Part shown: piece by piece, positions 9,955 through 19,145 of the stretch
Numbering within the stretch: position 1 is the first letter of the stretch
How the letters are laid out: every line of letters begins with the position of its first letter
DNA from: Hyphomicrobium_A sp964405975
Lineage (GTDB): Bacteria > Pseudomonadota > Alphaproteobacteria > Rhizobiales > Hyphomicrobiaceae
Length of the DNA: 64,000 nt
NCBI GenBank assembly: GCA_964405975.1
Contig: CAYOPW010000003.1
Span: 27,458 to 91,457 of the forward strand
Direction of reading: 5' to 3'
The notes under the pieces: generated by a model
What the model was told of the DNA's origin: nothing
Seen by the model: only the letters and a program-made list of their open reading frames with translations
Databases searched by the model: none
Position numbers and translations under genes: made by a program

Positions 9955-10558
9955 ATCACGCGAAATCGTACTTGCCTCGGCAAGCCGGGCACGTCGTGAA
10001 ATGTTGGCGGCGGCCGGCATTCCATTCACGGTCGACCCAGCGGATCTCGACGAACTTGCCTTGCGCAATGCCCTGCTGGCAGACAAGAAGCCGGCTGTGC
10101 CCTCGCAGATTGCAGAATTCCTTGCGCGCGCGAAAGCGGAGGAGGTGAGCAGCAGACACGGCGGATCGCTCGTTGTTGCGGGCGATCAAGTGCTAGCCCT
10201 TGGTTCGGAGCTTTTAATCAAAGCAAAAGATACGATCGCCGCGCGCAAAACGCTGTTGAAGTTACGCGGGCGCGGGCATGAGCTCCATTCAGCCGTGGCA
10301 TTCGCCGAAGATGGCAACGTCATATGGGAACATGTAGAAACGGCGCGGCTATTCATGCGTGATTTCTCGGACGCCTTTCTCGATGATTACCTTGCGCGAG
10401 CTGGCGACCGTATCTGCCAATCGGTCGGCGCTTATGAGCTGGAAGGTCTCGGTGTGCAGTTATTTGAGCGCATAGAAGGTGACTATTTCACAGTTCTCGG
10501 CCTGCCACTTTTGCCAGCGCTTGAAGAATTGCGTGCGCGGGACGTCATTGCCCAATGA
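9938..10558 (+). CDS. maf: Maf-family nucleoside triphosphate pyrophosphatase
   Basis: House-cleaning enzyme that hydrolyses non-canonical or modified NTPs such as dTTP/UTP/m5UTP. 206 residues. The N-terminal signature is LASASRARREML, followed by VVAGDQVLALG with the catalytic-type Asp and RLFMRDFSDAFLDDY. Start ATG 9938 lies inside the PPSR end, with GAGG just upstream; ATG 9947 is possible. The stop overlaps the aroE start in an ATGA, so PPSR-maf-aroE-coaE are translationally coupled. Confidence 0.92.
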   Translation: MAAMDRSREIVLASASRARREMLAAAGIPFTVDPADLDELALRNALLADKKPAVPSQIAEFLARAKAEEVSSRHGGSLVVAGDQVLALGSELLIKAKDTIAARKTLLKLRGRGHELHSAVAFAEDGNVIWEHVETARLFMRDFSDAFLDDYLARAGDRICQSVGAYELEGLGVQLFERIEGDYFTVLGLPLLPALEELRARDVIAQ

Positions 10559-11385
10559 AACGCGCGTGTGTGATAGGCTGGCCCGTGGAGCATTCGCGCT
10601 CGCCCTTGCTGCATGGCTATTGGCTCAAGGCATACGGCATTGATGGCGCCTACACGAAGGAAGCCGTTGCGCCCGAGGCGGTTGCCGAATTCTTGAAGTC
10701 TCTTAGTGCCAATGGCTATGTGGGTTGCAACGTGACCGTGCCCCACAAGGCAGCCGCATTTGCTGCCGCCGACGAAAGGGAGAATTCTGCGAAAGCGGTT
10801 TTGGCAGCCAATACACTCTGGCTGTCTGAGGGCAAACTCGTTGCTGCCAACACCGACACGTATGGTTACATGACCAATCTCAGCCTTCAGGCTCCAGGAT
10901 GGGATCGGCGCGATGCGCCGGTTTCTATTCTCGGCGCGGGCGGAGCAGCGCGGGCCATCGTTTTTGGATTTCTTGAGGCTGGCGTAAGTGAGGTCCGGGT
11001 CTTTAATCGTACGCGCGCCCATGCGGAAACATTGGCGCAGCAGTTCGGGCCGCGCATCAAGGTGTACGATTGGCCGCAACGCGAAGCAGGTTCGCGTAAT
11101 TCGGCTGTACTCGTCAACACGACGACCATTGGCATGAATGGCACCGGTACCCTCGACATCGATTTTGGAGCCTTTGATCCTGAGTGCGTTGTGTCAGATA
11201 TTGTATACGTGCCTTTAGAGACGGAGTTTCTGAGCAAGGCGAGGTCGCGGGGCCTGCGTACCGTCGATGGTTTGGGTATGCTCTTGCATCAAGGCGTGCC
11301 CGGTTTTGAGAACTGGTTTGGCGTGCGCCCTGAGGTCACGGACGAGCTGAGAGACCTCATTGTTGCCGACATCGAGGGAGGCTAA
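10555..11385 (+). CDS. aroE: shikimate dehydrogenase (NADP+)
   Basis: Reduces 3-dehydroshikimate to shikimate in aromatic amino acid synthesis. 276 residues. Substrate-binding HSRSPLLHG near residue 13, catalytic Lys in NVTVPHKAA, paired Asp in NTDTYGY, and the nucleotide-binding loop GAGGAARAI followed by FNRTRAHAETLA for NADP. Start ATG overlaps the maf stop by four bases; its stop overlaps the coaE start (TAATG). Confidence 0.96.
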   Translation: MKRACVIGWPVEHSRSPLLHGYWLKAYGIDGAYTKEAVAPEAVAEFLKSLSANGYVGCNVTVPHKAAAFAAADERENSAKAVLAANTLWLSEGKLVAANTDTYGYMTNLSLQAPGWDRRDAPVSILGAGGAARAIVFGFLEAGVSEVRVFNRTRAHAETLAQQFGPRIKVYDWPQREAGSRNSAVLVNTTTIGMNGTGTLDIDFGAFDPECVVSDIVYVPLETEFLSKARSRGLRTVDGLGMLLHQGVPGFENWFGVRPEVTDELRDLIVADIEGG

Positions 11386-11999
11386 TGCTTATCATTGGTC
11401 TCACCGGATCCCTCGGCATGGGGAAATCGACAGCGGCGGGGCATTTGCGCAGCCGGGGGTTGCCCGTATTTGATGCCGACGCCGCGGTGCACGCGCTTTA
11501 CGGGGGCGCGGCCGTGCCGCTCATCGAAAAAGAATTTCCCGGGACCACATCACAAGGCGTAGTGGATCGTGGCAAGCTGGGTGTTTCTGTCGTGAAGAAT
11601 CCGGAGCGCTTAGCGGCGCTCGAGTCTATCGTGCATCCCCTGGTGCGCAAGGCAGAGCGCACGTTCTTGCAGAAAGAAGCGGCGCGCGGTGCGCGCATGG
11701 CCGTGCTCGAGATCCCTTTGTTGTTTGAGACGGGTGCCGACGCGACAGTCGACACGACCATAGTTGTGAGCGCACCGCTCGAGGTGCAGCGCGAGCGTCT
11801 CATGAACCGAACCGGGATGACCTGCGATAAGCTTGAAAGTCTGCTTGCACGTCAAATGCCAGACGCCGAGAAACGCGCACGCGCCGACTTCATTGTGGAC
11901 ACAAGCGGCGAAATCGCCGCCAGCCGCGCAGCGCTTGATGCAATTATCGCGAATCTAGAGCACCATGAAGCTCGTGCGTTTGTTGAATTTTGGGCATGA
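11385..11999 (+). CDS. coaE: dephospho-CoA kinase
   Basis: Last step of coenzyme A synthesis, phosphorylating the 3'-OH of dephospho-CoA. 204 residues. P-loop GSLGMGKST near the N-terminus, FDADAAVHALYGG, and LEIPLLFETGAD, which carries the family's substrate-binding region. Starts within the aroE stop codon. The order aroE-coaE-dnaQ is conserved in alphaproteobacteria. Confidence 0.95.
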   Translation: MLIIGLTGSLGMGKSTAAGHLRSRGLPVFDADAAVHALYGGAAVPLIEKEFPGTTSQGVVDRGKLGVSVVKNPERLAALESIVHPLVRKAERTFLQKEAARGARMAVLEIPLLFETGADATVDTTIVVSAPLEVQRERLMNRTGMTCDKLESLLARQMPDAEKRARADFIVDTSGEIAASRAALDAIIANLEHHEARAFVEFWA

Positions 12000-12032
12000 T
12001 CGCCATCCGACGTCTTTGGGAACAATCGGACA

Positions 12033-12752
12033 ATGCGCGAAGTCATTCTCGACACGGAGACGACGGGGCTCGACCCGAAAAGCGGCGACCGGTTGATTGA
12101 GGTCGGCTGTGTCGAGCTCTTTAATCGCATTCCAACCGGGCGCGAGTTTCATCGCTACATCAATCCCGAACGCGATGTGCCGGCCGAAGCTGTGGCTGTA
12201 CATGGTCTGTCCGGCACGTTTCTGGAAGACAAACCGCTCTTTGCTCACGTCGCAGAAGAATTCCTCGACTTTATCGGCGAGGATGCGCTCGTCATCCATA
12301 ACGCAAGCTTCGATATCGGTTTCTTGAACGCAGAGTTGGGGCGAATCTCGCTTTCCGCAATCACCATGGATCGCGTGACCTGTACGTTGCAGCTTGCGCG
12401 GCGGCGGCATCCGGCAGGCCCCAATAGCCTCGATGCGCTGTGCAAGCGATATGGCATCGACATTTCAAAGCGCACAAAGCATGGCGCGCTTATGGACTCG
12501 CTACTGCTCGCAGAAGTTTACATCGAGCTGCTTGGCGCGCGCCAAGCAGCATTGGGCTTGGCTGTGGATGCTGGCGCGTCGGGCGGATCTGAGCTGGGCG
12601 CGGCTCGCAGGCGAAGGGTCAAGCAACGGTCCACGCCGCTTGCGTCTCGTTTGACAGCTGAAGCCGAGGCTGAACATCGCGCATTCGTCGAAACACTGGG
12701 CGCCAATGCGTTGTGGTACCGGTACCTCGGTGCGGGCAACCACCGCGAATAG
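12033..12752 (+). CDS. dnaQ: DNA polymerase III epsilon subunit (3'-5' proofreading exonuclease)
   Basis: 239 residues. DEDDh exonuclease motifs are visible: ExoI LDTETTGLD (residues 6-14), ExoII in VIHNASFDIGFLNAEL, and ExoIII in TKHGALMDSLLLAEVY with His and Asp. The C-terminal 60 or so residues are more charged and would hold the alpha-subunit-binding tail. Lies 33 bp after coaE, converging on secB with only 19 bp between stops. Confidence 0.95.
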   Translation: MREVILDTETTGLDPKSGDRLIEVGCVELFNRIPTGREFHRYINPERDVPAEAVAVHGLSGTFLEDKPLFAHVAEEFLDFIGEDALVIHNASFDIGFLNAELGRISLSAITMDRVTCTLQLARRRHPAGPNSLDALCKRYGIDISKRTKHGALMDSLLLAEVYIELLGARQAALGLAVDAGASGGSELGAARRRRVKQRSTPLASRLTAEAEAEHRAFVETLGANALWYRYLGAGNHRE

Positions 12753-12771
12753 CAAACACTAGCATCAGAGA

Positions 12772-13284
12772 TCAGTTCTTCGGGGCGCTTCCACCCTGTC
12801 GCACGGCCAGCTCCTGCTGCCGTCGCATGAACAGTGCGGCGAAGTCGATGGGGTCCAACAAGAGCGGCGGAAATCCCCCTTCGCGCGTGATATCAGCCAC
12901 GATACGGCGCATGAAGGGAAACAGAATCGACGGACAGTTGATCAGCAAGAACGGTTGCAGCGATTGCTGAGGTACGTTCTTGAGTTTGAAGAGACCAGCG
13001 TAAACAAGCTCGAGCTCATAGATGACGCCGTGCTTATTAGCGGCCTGGGCATTAAAGTCGATCGCGCTTTCATATAGATCGGTGCCCGCATTGTTTGAAC
13101 TTACGTTCACCGTGATCTTGATGTTGGGATTGTCGCCCGGCTCGCTGAGAAGCTTGGTGATATTCGGATTTTCGAAGGAGAGATCCTTAATGTACTGACC
13201 AACGACCTGCACTTGAGCAGGCTGAGTATCTTCTTTTGCTTGCTCAGCAGACTTGCCGTTCGTTTCTTTTCCGTCGTTTGCCAT
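12772..13284 (-). CDS. secB: protein-export chaperone SecB
   Basis: Tetrameric chaperone that keeps preproteins unfolded and hands them to SecA. 170 residues. An acidic, low-complexity N-terminal 25 residues precede the conserved core YIKDLSFENPN, then ELELVYAGLF and the C-terminal NCPSILFPFMRRIVADITREG. The C-terminal tail lacks the Cys-rich zinc feature, which belongs to SecA rather than SecB. Same strand as, and downstream of, fxsA. Confidence 0.96.
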   Translation of the reverse strand: MANDGKETNGKSAEQAKEDTQPAQVQVVGQYIKDLSFENPNITKLLSEPGDNPNIKITVNVSSNNAGTDLYESAIDFNAQAANKHGVIYELELVYAGLFKLKNVPQQSLQPFLLINCPSILFPFMRRIVADITREGGFPPLLLDPIDFAALFMRRQQELAVRQGGSAPKN

Positions 13285-13369
13285 TTAATCTGGTCCATAG
13301 TACTGGGGCGCGAACCGCGCTCGCTAACACGCCAAAGCATTCTTTCGCAATGCCTGCGTGTGGTGCTGC

Positions 13370-13849
13370 CTACTCTTCCTTTTCCGGCTTACGCGGAGTG
13401 TCATTCAAACGTTTGTAGGTGCCTTCGATGACCACGTGGCGTCGTTCATCCTGCTTCGCTTGCGGGCCTGTCGTAGTAGATGTGGCGAAAAGACCCGAGG
13501 TGGCCCACCCAATCGCCATCCTGCGAATCGGCGGGACGAGCAGCAACAAGCCAACCGCGTCGGTTAACAGGCCAGGAATCATCAGGAAGAAGCCGGCCAT
13601 GATAACCACGAAGCTGTCGAAAACCGGCCCAATCGGGGGCTTGCCTTCGTTCATGGCGGCGAAAGCACGGCTCACCATGGAAAGGCCTTGCTGGCGTATA
13701 ACGACTATGCCCAGCCCAGCCGCGGCAATGAGGAGCATTATCGTGGGCCAGATGCCGATCGTTTGCCCAACTTTGATCAGAAGTGCGATCTCAAGCAGCG
13801 GAAACGCTATGAAGACCAGCAATAGGGCGAAGCGTAAAGAAGACAGCAT
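13370..13849 (-). CDS. fxsA: FxsA family membrane protein
   Basis: 159 residues with hydrophobic segments at about 5-28, 30-50 and 78-108 and a basic, charged C-terminal tail. The family core is visible: FPLLEIALLIKVG and GFFLMIPGLLTDAVGLLLL-type glycine-rich membrane segments. E. coli FxsA, when overproduced, relieves F-plasmid exclusion of phage T7; the native role is unclear. Divergent from timA, sharing 244 bp of upstream DNA. Confidence 0.88.
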   Translation of the reverse strand: MLSSLRFALLLVFIAFPLLEIALLIKVGQTIGIWPTIMLLIAAAGLGIVVIRQQGLSMVSRAFAAMNEGKPPIGPVFDSFVVIMAGFFLMIPGLLTDAVGLLLLVPPIRRMAIGWATSGLFATSTTTGPQAKQDERRHVVIEGTYKRLNDTPRKPEKEE

Positions 13850-14093
13850 AGAGCGTACTCACTGGTGAATATTAATCGTCTGTAATATCAGGGTAAGGTT
13901 CCGCCCCGTAATCCGGTTGGCTTTGGGGCGTTTGTGCCGTAATTTGGCCGGTGCGACCACCCTGAGCCCATGATAGCGAAACGGGTCTGAGGCCCAAGGG
14001 ACGCTTTTAGAGCTTGGGCCGCGCCTGCATCGCGATCATATATGTACCTATCGAATGCAGTCACGCTGTTGATCGCCAGGAAAGCAAGCCTCA
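13850..14093. promoter_or_regulatory. fxsA-timA divergent promoter region
   Basis: 244 bp between two divergent starts must hold promoters for both genes. A 68-codon minus-strand frame at 13888-14094 has no recognisable family and is taken as chance. No clear operator is seen. Confidence 0.4.
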
Positions 14094-14837
14094 ATGGAGA
14101 AAATTGATCTCTTCACACTAATCTCGATCATCGTCGCGGTCGTCGTGGTGTGGAAACTGAGAAGCGTTTTGGGCAGGCGCACGGGCGATGAAGAGGCCCG
14201 CATTGAGCGCTACCGTGCCGAGCGGCGCCAAGAAGGTGCTCCAACCTCGCCTAGCGACAATGTGGTCACGTTGCCCCCCCGTGACCGCGAACACACTGGG
14301 CCTGACGCAGGCACTGACGTAGCCGTGGCCGACGCAGAGGAACGTATCAAGGCGTTTCCTGGCGTGAACGCGGAGGTACGTAACGGGCTTTTGGAGATCG
14401 CCAAACGTGATCCGGCCTTTGACCCTGAAGCCTTCGTTCAAGGCGCGCGCCAAGCCTACGAGATGATTGTCACGGCGTTTGCCGAGGGGAATCGTAAACT
14501 TCTCAAGGGCCTGCTGAGCAAAGAGGTCTATGATGGCTTCTCCCGCGCCATGTCTGAGCGCGAGGATCGCGGCGAGCAGATCGATCAAAGCTTCGTTGGC
14601 ATCAACAAAGCCGATATTCTCGAATCGGATGTGAAGAGCGGCATTGCCAGTATCACGGTCCGTTTTGTAAGCCAGCTCATTTCAGCGACGCGCGATCGAG
14701 CGGGCGCCATCATCACGGGCGATCCACAGCGGATCAAGGAAGTCACCGACATCTGGACGTTCAGCCGCGAAATCTCGACAAAGCAGGCCCTCGCCAATCC
14801 GAATTGGTGGCTCGTCGAAACGCAGTCTCCCGCCTAG
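14094..14837 (+). CDS. Tim44-domain protein (TimA-type)
   Basis: 247 residues: an N-terminal membrane segment (about 5-22, LFTLISIIVAVVVVWKL), a charged linker to about residue 75, and a C-terminal Tim44-like domain (IDQSFVGINKADILES... TDIWTFSREI...NPNWWLVET). Mitochondrial Tim44 tethers mtHsp70 at the import channel. The bacterial homologues are inner-membrane proteins of largely unknown function, restricted mainly to alphaproteobacteria. Context fxsA | timA-mltA-smr is typical of the class. Confidence 0.88.
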   Translation: MEKIDLFTLISIIVAVVVVWKLRSVLGRRTGDEEARIERYRAERRQEGAPTSPSDNVVTLPPRDREHTGPDAGTDVAVADAEERIKAFPGVNAEVRNGLLEIAKRDPAFDPEAFVQGARQAYEMIVTAFAEGNRKLLKGLLSKEVYDGFSRAMSEREDRGEQIDQSFVGINKADILESDVKSGIASITVRFVSQLISATRDRAGAIITGDPQRIKEVTDIWTFSREISTKQALANPNWWLVETQSPA

Positions 14838-14897
14838 TCGAACGTTCAAACGCGCGGGTCCGCTTAAGGGGGTGAATGAGCGAGGGAGGGAACCTGG

Positions 14898-16178
14898 TTG
14901 GCTCGTGTCGTACTTAAATGTGCGAGATGGCATCAAGCAGCCGCAATGGCGGGTGCCGTGGCCGCATTGGCTGCCACGGTGGACCTATCGTATGCCGCGC
15001 CACAGGGGCGTTCTACTCGGCCCAATATGACTATGAGCAAGGTCACATTTAAACCGGCGGCGTTTGCAGATCTGTCGGGCTGGCAGGACGATGATCATCT
15101 GGCCGCGTTTAAGACCTTTTTGACGTCGTGCGATCAGTTGATTGTGGCGCGCCGCGCTACGTCAAACGGCAGCAAAGCGTCACTCGATGCCCTGGCCACA
15201 GCCTGCCGCGCGGCCAAGGCACTTAAAAGTCCAACGAGAGCGGCGGCGCGGGCGTTTTTTGAAACCCACTTCGTGCCTCATCGCGTGGAGCACAAAGCGG
15301 GCGAGGGTATTCTGACGGGCTACTACGAGCCTGTATTGCAGGGTGCCCGCAAGCCCCACGGCCGCTTCAAGACCCCGATTTATCGCCGCCCGCCCGACCT
15401 GGTGAATGTCGTGGCCGAGACCAAGCGCGCCGTAAAGGGGCGCCGTTTTACCCACATGCGCAAGACTGCGGCTGGGCTGGTTCCCTATCCAACACGCGCT
15501 GAGATCGAGCAGGGTGCTCTGGCGGGTCAGGGCCTGGAACTTCTTTATCTGGCAGATCCTGTCGACGCATTTTTCATGCACATCCAGGGATCGGGCCGCG
15601 TCGACCTGACGAACGGTAAGTCGATCCGCATTTCATATGACGGCAAGAATGGTCATCCCTATTCGTCGATCGGCAAGTACTTGGTCAGGATGGGCCAACT
15701 GCCGGCCGACAAGGTTTCCCTTCAATCCTTGAGAAAATGGCTGCGTGCTGATCGTACTCGCGGCCAAAAGGTCATGTGGAAGAATGGGTCTTTCATCTTC
15801 TTTCGCGAACTTCGCGGCCGCGAGGCTGAGGGCGCATTGGGCGCAATGTCAGTTACGCTAACATCGGGTCGGAGTCTGGCCGTAGACACCGCCTATCATA
15901 CCCTTGGCACCCCGATTTTCGTTTCCGCTCCCCGATTGAAACATGCCAGCAAGAAGGGCGGCTTTTCCCGTTTGATGATCGCGCAAGATGTCGGTTCAGC
16001 GATTAAGGGGCCTGAGCGCGGCGATATCTATTATGGCTCCGGTGACAAGGCTGGCCGGCTCGCTGGAACCACCAATCATCCCGGCAACTTCTTTGTGCTT
16101 TTACCCGGCACAACAAAGCACGCGACGCAGCCCAGCGAACGCCTTCCATGGAAAAAGATCGAAAAGGCCGAACGCTGA
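14898..16178 (+). CDS. mltA: membrane-bound lytic murein transglycosylase A
   Basis: Peptidoglycan lytic transglycosylase producing 1,6-anhydromuramyl ends in the periplasm. 426 residues from TTG 14898, which has GGAGGG eight bases upstream. ATG 14946 would cut the basic n-region of the signal peptide. The hydrophobic segment is about 15-33, ending AYAAPQ-like. MltA core: GILTGYYEPVLQGARK, FFMHIQGSGRVDL, and a C-terminal 3D domain AQDVGSAIKGPERGDIYYG with the catalytic-type Asp. No lipobox Cys is evident. It overlaps the smr gene by 31 bp. Confidence 0.93.
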   Translation: MARVVLKCARWHQAAAMAGAVAALAATVDLSYAAPQGRSTRPNMTMSKVTFKPAAFADLSGWQDDDHLAAFKTFLTSCDQLIVARRATSNGSKASLDALATACRAAKALKSPTRAAARAFFETHFVPHRVEHKAGEGILTGYYEPVLQGARKPHGRFKTPIYRRPPDLVNVVAETKRAVKGRRFTHMRKTAAGLVPYPTRAEIEQGALAGQGLELLYLADPVDAFFMHIQGSGRVDLTNGKSIRISYDGKNGHPYSSIGKYLVRMGQLPADKVSLQSLRKWLRADRTRGQKVMWKNGSFIFFRELRGREAEGALGAMSVTLTSGRSLAVDTAYHTLGTPIFVSAPRLKHASKKGGFSRLMIAQDVGSAIKGPERGDIYYGSGDKAGRLAGTTNHPGNFFVLLPGTTKHATQPSERLPWKKIEKAER

Positions 16179-16822
16179 GCAAGTCTGCCCGCAAGAGCAG
16201 CAGCGGAAAGCATCATCTCTCCGATGAGGAGCGCTCACTCTGGGAGCATGCCGCGAGCAATTTGCGGCCCCTAAAACAGAGGGAGGGTCGCGTTCAGGTC
16301 GGGCACGAAGACACCCTGGAAAAGCCTCCGCGGCGGCCAGAAGCGTCGCAGAAGCCGGCCCCGAAAGGAACGGCCGAACGTTCCGTGCCGGGGCACTCAG
16401 CAAAGCAGTCGCCCGCGAAATCAGCGCCGCCACCTTCCCAACTCGATCGCCGCAAGGCGCGCAAGATTAGTTCCGGCCGGATTGAGATTGAGGCACGCAT
16501 AGATTTGCACGGCATGCGCCAGCGAGAGGCTCACTCAGCCTTGCGCCGATTCCTGCTCAACGCCCATGCGAAGGGACAGCGCTGGGTGCTTGTCATCACC
16601 GGTAAGGGAATTGCCCCGCGTGCTAATTCTGAGGCGTACGAGTATGCTGGACTGCGCGAGGAGGAGCGCGGCGTCATCAAACGTAACGTGCCACGCTGGC
16701 TCGCCGAACCTCAACTGCGCGCCATCATCATAAGCTTCGCGCCAGCAACCGCTCGGCATGGGGGTGAAGGCGCACTCTACATACAGCTCCGCAAGCGCGC
16801 ACGAGCAGGCCCAGAATATTAG
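16148..16822 (+). CDS. Smr/MutS2-type domain protein
   Basis: 224 residues. The N-terminal 110 are charged and probably disordered (Lys/Ser/Pro-rich). The C-terminal Smr domain carries IDLHGM (the LDxHG motif) and VLVITGKG. Smr domains are nucleic-acid nicking or RNA-cleaving modules; in several bacteria stand-alone Smr proteins act on collided or stalled ribosomes' mRNA. Which applies here cannot be told. It overlaps the mltA end, an arrangement conserved in alphaproteobacteria. Confidence 0.88.
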   Translation: MEKDRKGRTLSKSARKSSSGKHHLSDEERSLWEHAASNLRPLKQREGRVQVGHEDTLEKPPRRPEASQKPAPKGTAERSVPGHSAKQSPAKSAPPPSQLDRRKARKISSGRIEIEARIDLHGMRQREAHSALRRFLLNAHAKGQRWVLVITGKGIAPRANSEAYEYAGLREEERGVIKRNVPRWLAEPQLRAIIISFAPATARHGGEGALYIQLRKRARAGPEY

Positions 16823-16825
16823 GGC

Positions 16826-17347
16826 TCATGGGCACGTGGCGGTCATCTTGTCCAAGGCTTGGGAGATGCCCGAAAGCGAATAGGTATCGGTGGTATTTGT
16901 GCCCCGGGTTGAGGTGGCCCGCACTATGGCGGTCGATCCCTTTTTCATCGCGTCGATCAGCTTCAGCTCTTCGGAAGGATCAGCCACGAAACCGTGTTGG
17001 TCCTTTGAAAAGAGGTTGAATATGTCGGTTCCGATCGTAACCGTAACGTCCTTTTCGGTGTTGATTGGGTAGCCAACCTTTACACTAGGCTCTGCCTTGA
17101 TACCGTCCTTGGGCCAAGCCGAAATATAGAAGAAGATGGAGCCGCGGTTTGCGCCAATGGGCTCGACTGCTTGCGGAGCCGAGGCTGCAAAGCAAACCTT
17201 TTTAGGCGTGCCAGTGTCAGCATACAGGCTCCAGGCGCCCGAGCGCTCCACAAGATTGACCGTCTGCGCCGTTGTGGGCGTAACAAGCACCGCGCTCATG
17301 GCCAGGACGGAGGCAGCAGCGACGACAGAGTTGCGAGTTATGCTCAT
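16826..17347 (-). CDS. secreted protein of the invasion-associated locus B (IalB)-like family
   Basis: 173 residues from ATG 17347, which has AGGGAG six bases upstream; a longer frame to 17413 lacks this. Signal peptide about 1-27 (VVAAASVLAMSAVLVTPTTAQ). The mature part shows SGAWSLYADTGTPKKVCFAA, and a C-terminal TYSLSGISQALDKMTATCP. The Cys pair and the 'S/TRGT-TTDTYSL' stretch recall IalB/DUF1176-like periplasmic proteins common in Hyphomicrobiales. IalB is linked to Bartonella host entry, but free-living homologues have no known function. Confidence 0.7.
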   Translation of the reverse strand: MSITRNSVVAAASVLAMSAVLVTPTTAQTVNLVERSGAWSLYADTGTPKKVCFAASAPQAVEPIGANRGSIFFYISAWPKDGIKAEPSVKVGYPINTEKDVTVTIGTDIFNLFSKDQHGFVADPSEELKLIDAMKKGSTAIVRATSTRGTNTTDTYSLSGISQALDKMTATCP

Positions 17348-17428
17348 AGGGCTCCCTAGGCCGTGGCTGATTGATCTACAGCTAGCATAAGCGCCAATTA
17401 TGGCGCCTGTCATCCTCTCCGCCCCATT

Positions 17429-17974
17429 CTACGCACCGCTGCGGCGCGGTATGGCTCCGACGGTCTTGGGGCCGCCATCTCTGATCGGCCGTTCAGCAAA
17501 GCGCGCCATGCTCCTCACGCGGTCATACATCACGATAGCTCCAGCCATGGCAACGTTGATGCAAAAGCGGGTCGGAATTCTGACGATATGATCGCATCGC
17601 TCAGTAAGTCCTTGTGAAAGCGAGCCTTGTTCCGGTCCCAAAACATAGGCCGCGCGCATGGGATGACGAAAGCTCGGCAGATCGATAGCCTCATCGAGAA
17701 GTTCCACGCCAACGAGCTTGCAGCCCTCGGGCAATGCCATTTCGTCTACCGCGACCCAGTTGAAATGTGGCAGATGCCACTGTCCTTTAGAGGTATCCGC
17801 GCGGGCCTCCAGCGCCTGGTAGGTGGCGCCGATGGTGAAGGTGAAGCTCGCTCCAAAGCCGTGTGCTGAGCGCATTAGATTGCCGAGGTTAAGCGCCTTC
17901 GACACGCGCTCGGCACCAATGCCGAAGTACCCGCGGGCGGCGGGCGGCCAATTTGCAACGGGGGTTTGCGACAT
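17429..17974 (-). CDS. TrmH/SpoU-family RNA methyltransferase
   Basis: 181 residues, a compact SPOUT methyltransferase without an extra N-terminal RNA-binding domain. Motif 1 is NLGNLMRSAHGFG (Asn-Arg pair), motif 2 YVLGPEQGSLS, and motif 3 IPTRFCINVAMAGAIVMYDR, which forms the S-adenosylmethionine-binding knot. The target is probably a 2'-O-ribose in tRNA or rRNA. The specific substrate cannot be set from sequence alone. Divergent from the quinone oxidoreductase. Confidence 0.88.
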   Translation of the reverse strand: MSQTPVANWPPAARGYFGIGAERVSKALNLGNLMRSAHGFGASFTFTIGATYQALEARADTSKGQWHLPHFNWVAVDEMALPEGCKLVGVELLDEAIDLPSFRHPMRAAYVLGPEQGSLSQGLTERCDHIVRIPTRFCINVAMAGAIVMYDRVRSMARFAERPIRDGGPKTVGAIPRRSGA

Positions 17975-18080
17975 TTGCTGTCTGATCCGAATTCTATGAA
18001 TTGGCCTTGCCGGAGCCAGCGGCCCGTGGTCGAAGGTCAGCCGATTTAAGCAGCACCATCCTGGCCCCAGGAGGTTTTAC

Positions 18081-19055
18081 ATGAAGGCCGCCCTTTGCAA
18101 GAGCCTCGATGGCCCTGATGGTCTCGTCATTGAGGACATAGACCCACCCACGCCGGGGCCGGGCGACGTCCTGGTAGCTGTTAAGGCCGCGGCCCTCAAC
18201 TTCGCCGACACGCTCATCACGCGTGGCAAGTACCAGGCAAGACCTGAATTGCCGTTTTCGCCGGCTGCCGAATTTGCCGGTGTTGTCGAAGCGGTCGGCG
18301 ACGGGGTCGTCAGCCTCACTGCTGGCGACCGGGTCATGGCCTATATCACCTGGGGCGGAGCGCGCGAGCAGGTTGTGGTCCCCGCCAATGCGCTCGTGCC
18401 CATTCCCGACGCGGTAAGCGATGAGATTGCCGCTGGCGTTAGCGTGACATACGGCACGGCGATCCACGGCTTGAAAGACCGTGCTCGATTGCAGCAGGGC
18501 GAGACGATTGCCGTGTTAGGCGCAGCGGGCGGCGCCGGTCTTGCTGCGCTGGAGATTGCCAAGCTCATGGGCGCACGCGTGATTGCGGTTGCTTCCTCAG
18601 CCGACAAGCTCAGCGTTTGTAGGAGTCACGGCGCTGACGATCTGGTCAACTATCAAGAAACCGAACTCAAGACGGCGCTTCGAAATATGACTGCGGGGGA
18701 CGGTGTTAATGTCGTTTATGATTGTGTCGGCGGCGACTCATCGGAGGCGGCAGTGCGTGCGATGGCTTGGCAGGGACGCTTTCTTGTCGTCGGATTTGCC
18801 TCAGGGCAGATCCCAAAAATCCCACTTAACCTGCTTCTGCTGAAGGGCGCAGAAGCCAACGGTGTCAACTGGCCGGAGTCAGTTAAGCGGGAGCCCGCCG
18901 GACATCGCAGAAACATGACGCAGGTGCTGCGCTGGATCGCGGAAGGCAATCTCACGCCACGGATCCACGCGACCTTCCCCCTAAACCGGATCCGTGAGGC
19001 GATCGGCGTTCTGGACCGGCGTGAGGCAGTCGGCAAGGTAATCGTAACGATGTAG
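18081..19055 (+). CDS. NADPH:quinone oxidoreductase-like medium-chain reductase
   Basis: 324 residues, zinc-free MDR superfamily, quinone oxidoreductase branch. N-terminal GroES-like domain (PPTPGPGDVLVAVKAAALNF, SPAAEFAGVVEAVG), Rossmann domain with VLGAAGGAGLAALEIAKLMG, and the C-terminal LNRIREAIGVLDRREAVGKV. A strong AGGAGG precedes ATG 18081. Likely a cytoplasmic one-step reductase of quinones or enones. The substrate is not predictable from context. Confidence 0.9.
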   Translation: MKAALCKSLDGPDGLVIEDIDPPTPGPGDVLVAVKAAALNFADTLITRGKYQARPELPFSPAAEFAGVVEAVGDGVVSLTAGDRVMAYITWGGAREQVVVPANALVPIPDAVSDEIAAGVSVTYGTAIHGLKDRARLQQGETIAVLGAAGGAGLAALEIAKLMGARVIAVASSADKLSVCRSHGADDLVNYQETELKTALRNMTAGDGVNVVYDCVGGDSSEAAVRAMAWQGRFLVVGFASGQIPKIPLNLLLLKGAEANGVNWPESVKREPAGHRRNMTQVLRWIAEGNLTPRIHATFPLNRIREAIGVLDRREAVGKVIVTM

Positions 19056-19145
19056 TCCGGCGACGGGCACGAATTCAGACAATATTTGCCATCGGCCGGT
19101 GATGCTCCGCGAACATGTGTCAATGCCGGGGGGCAGGTTCTGAGT

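Noticed and set aside
13888..14094. 68-codon minus-strand frame in the fxsA-timA gap
   Set aside because: Starts at the timA start codon, no homology recognised, no ribosome-binding site; taken as part of the divergent promoter region.
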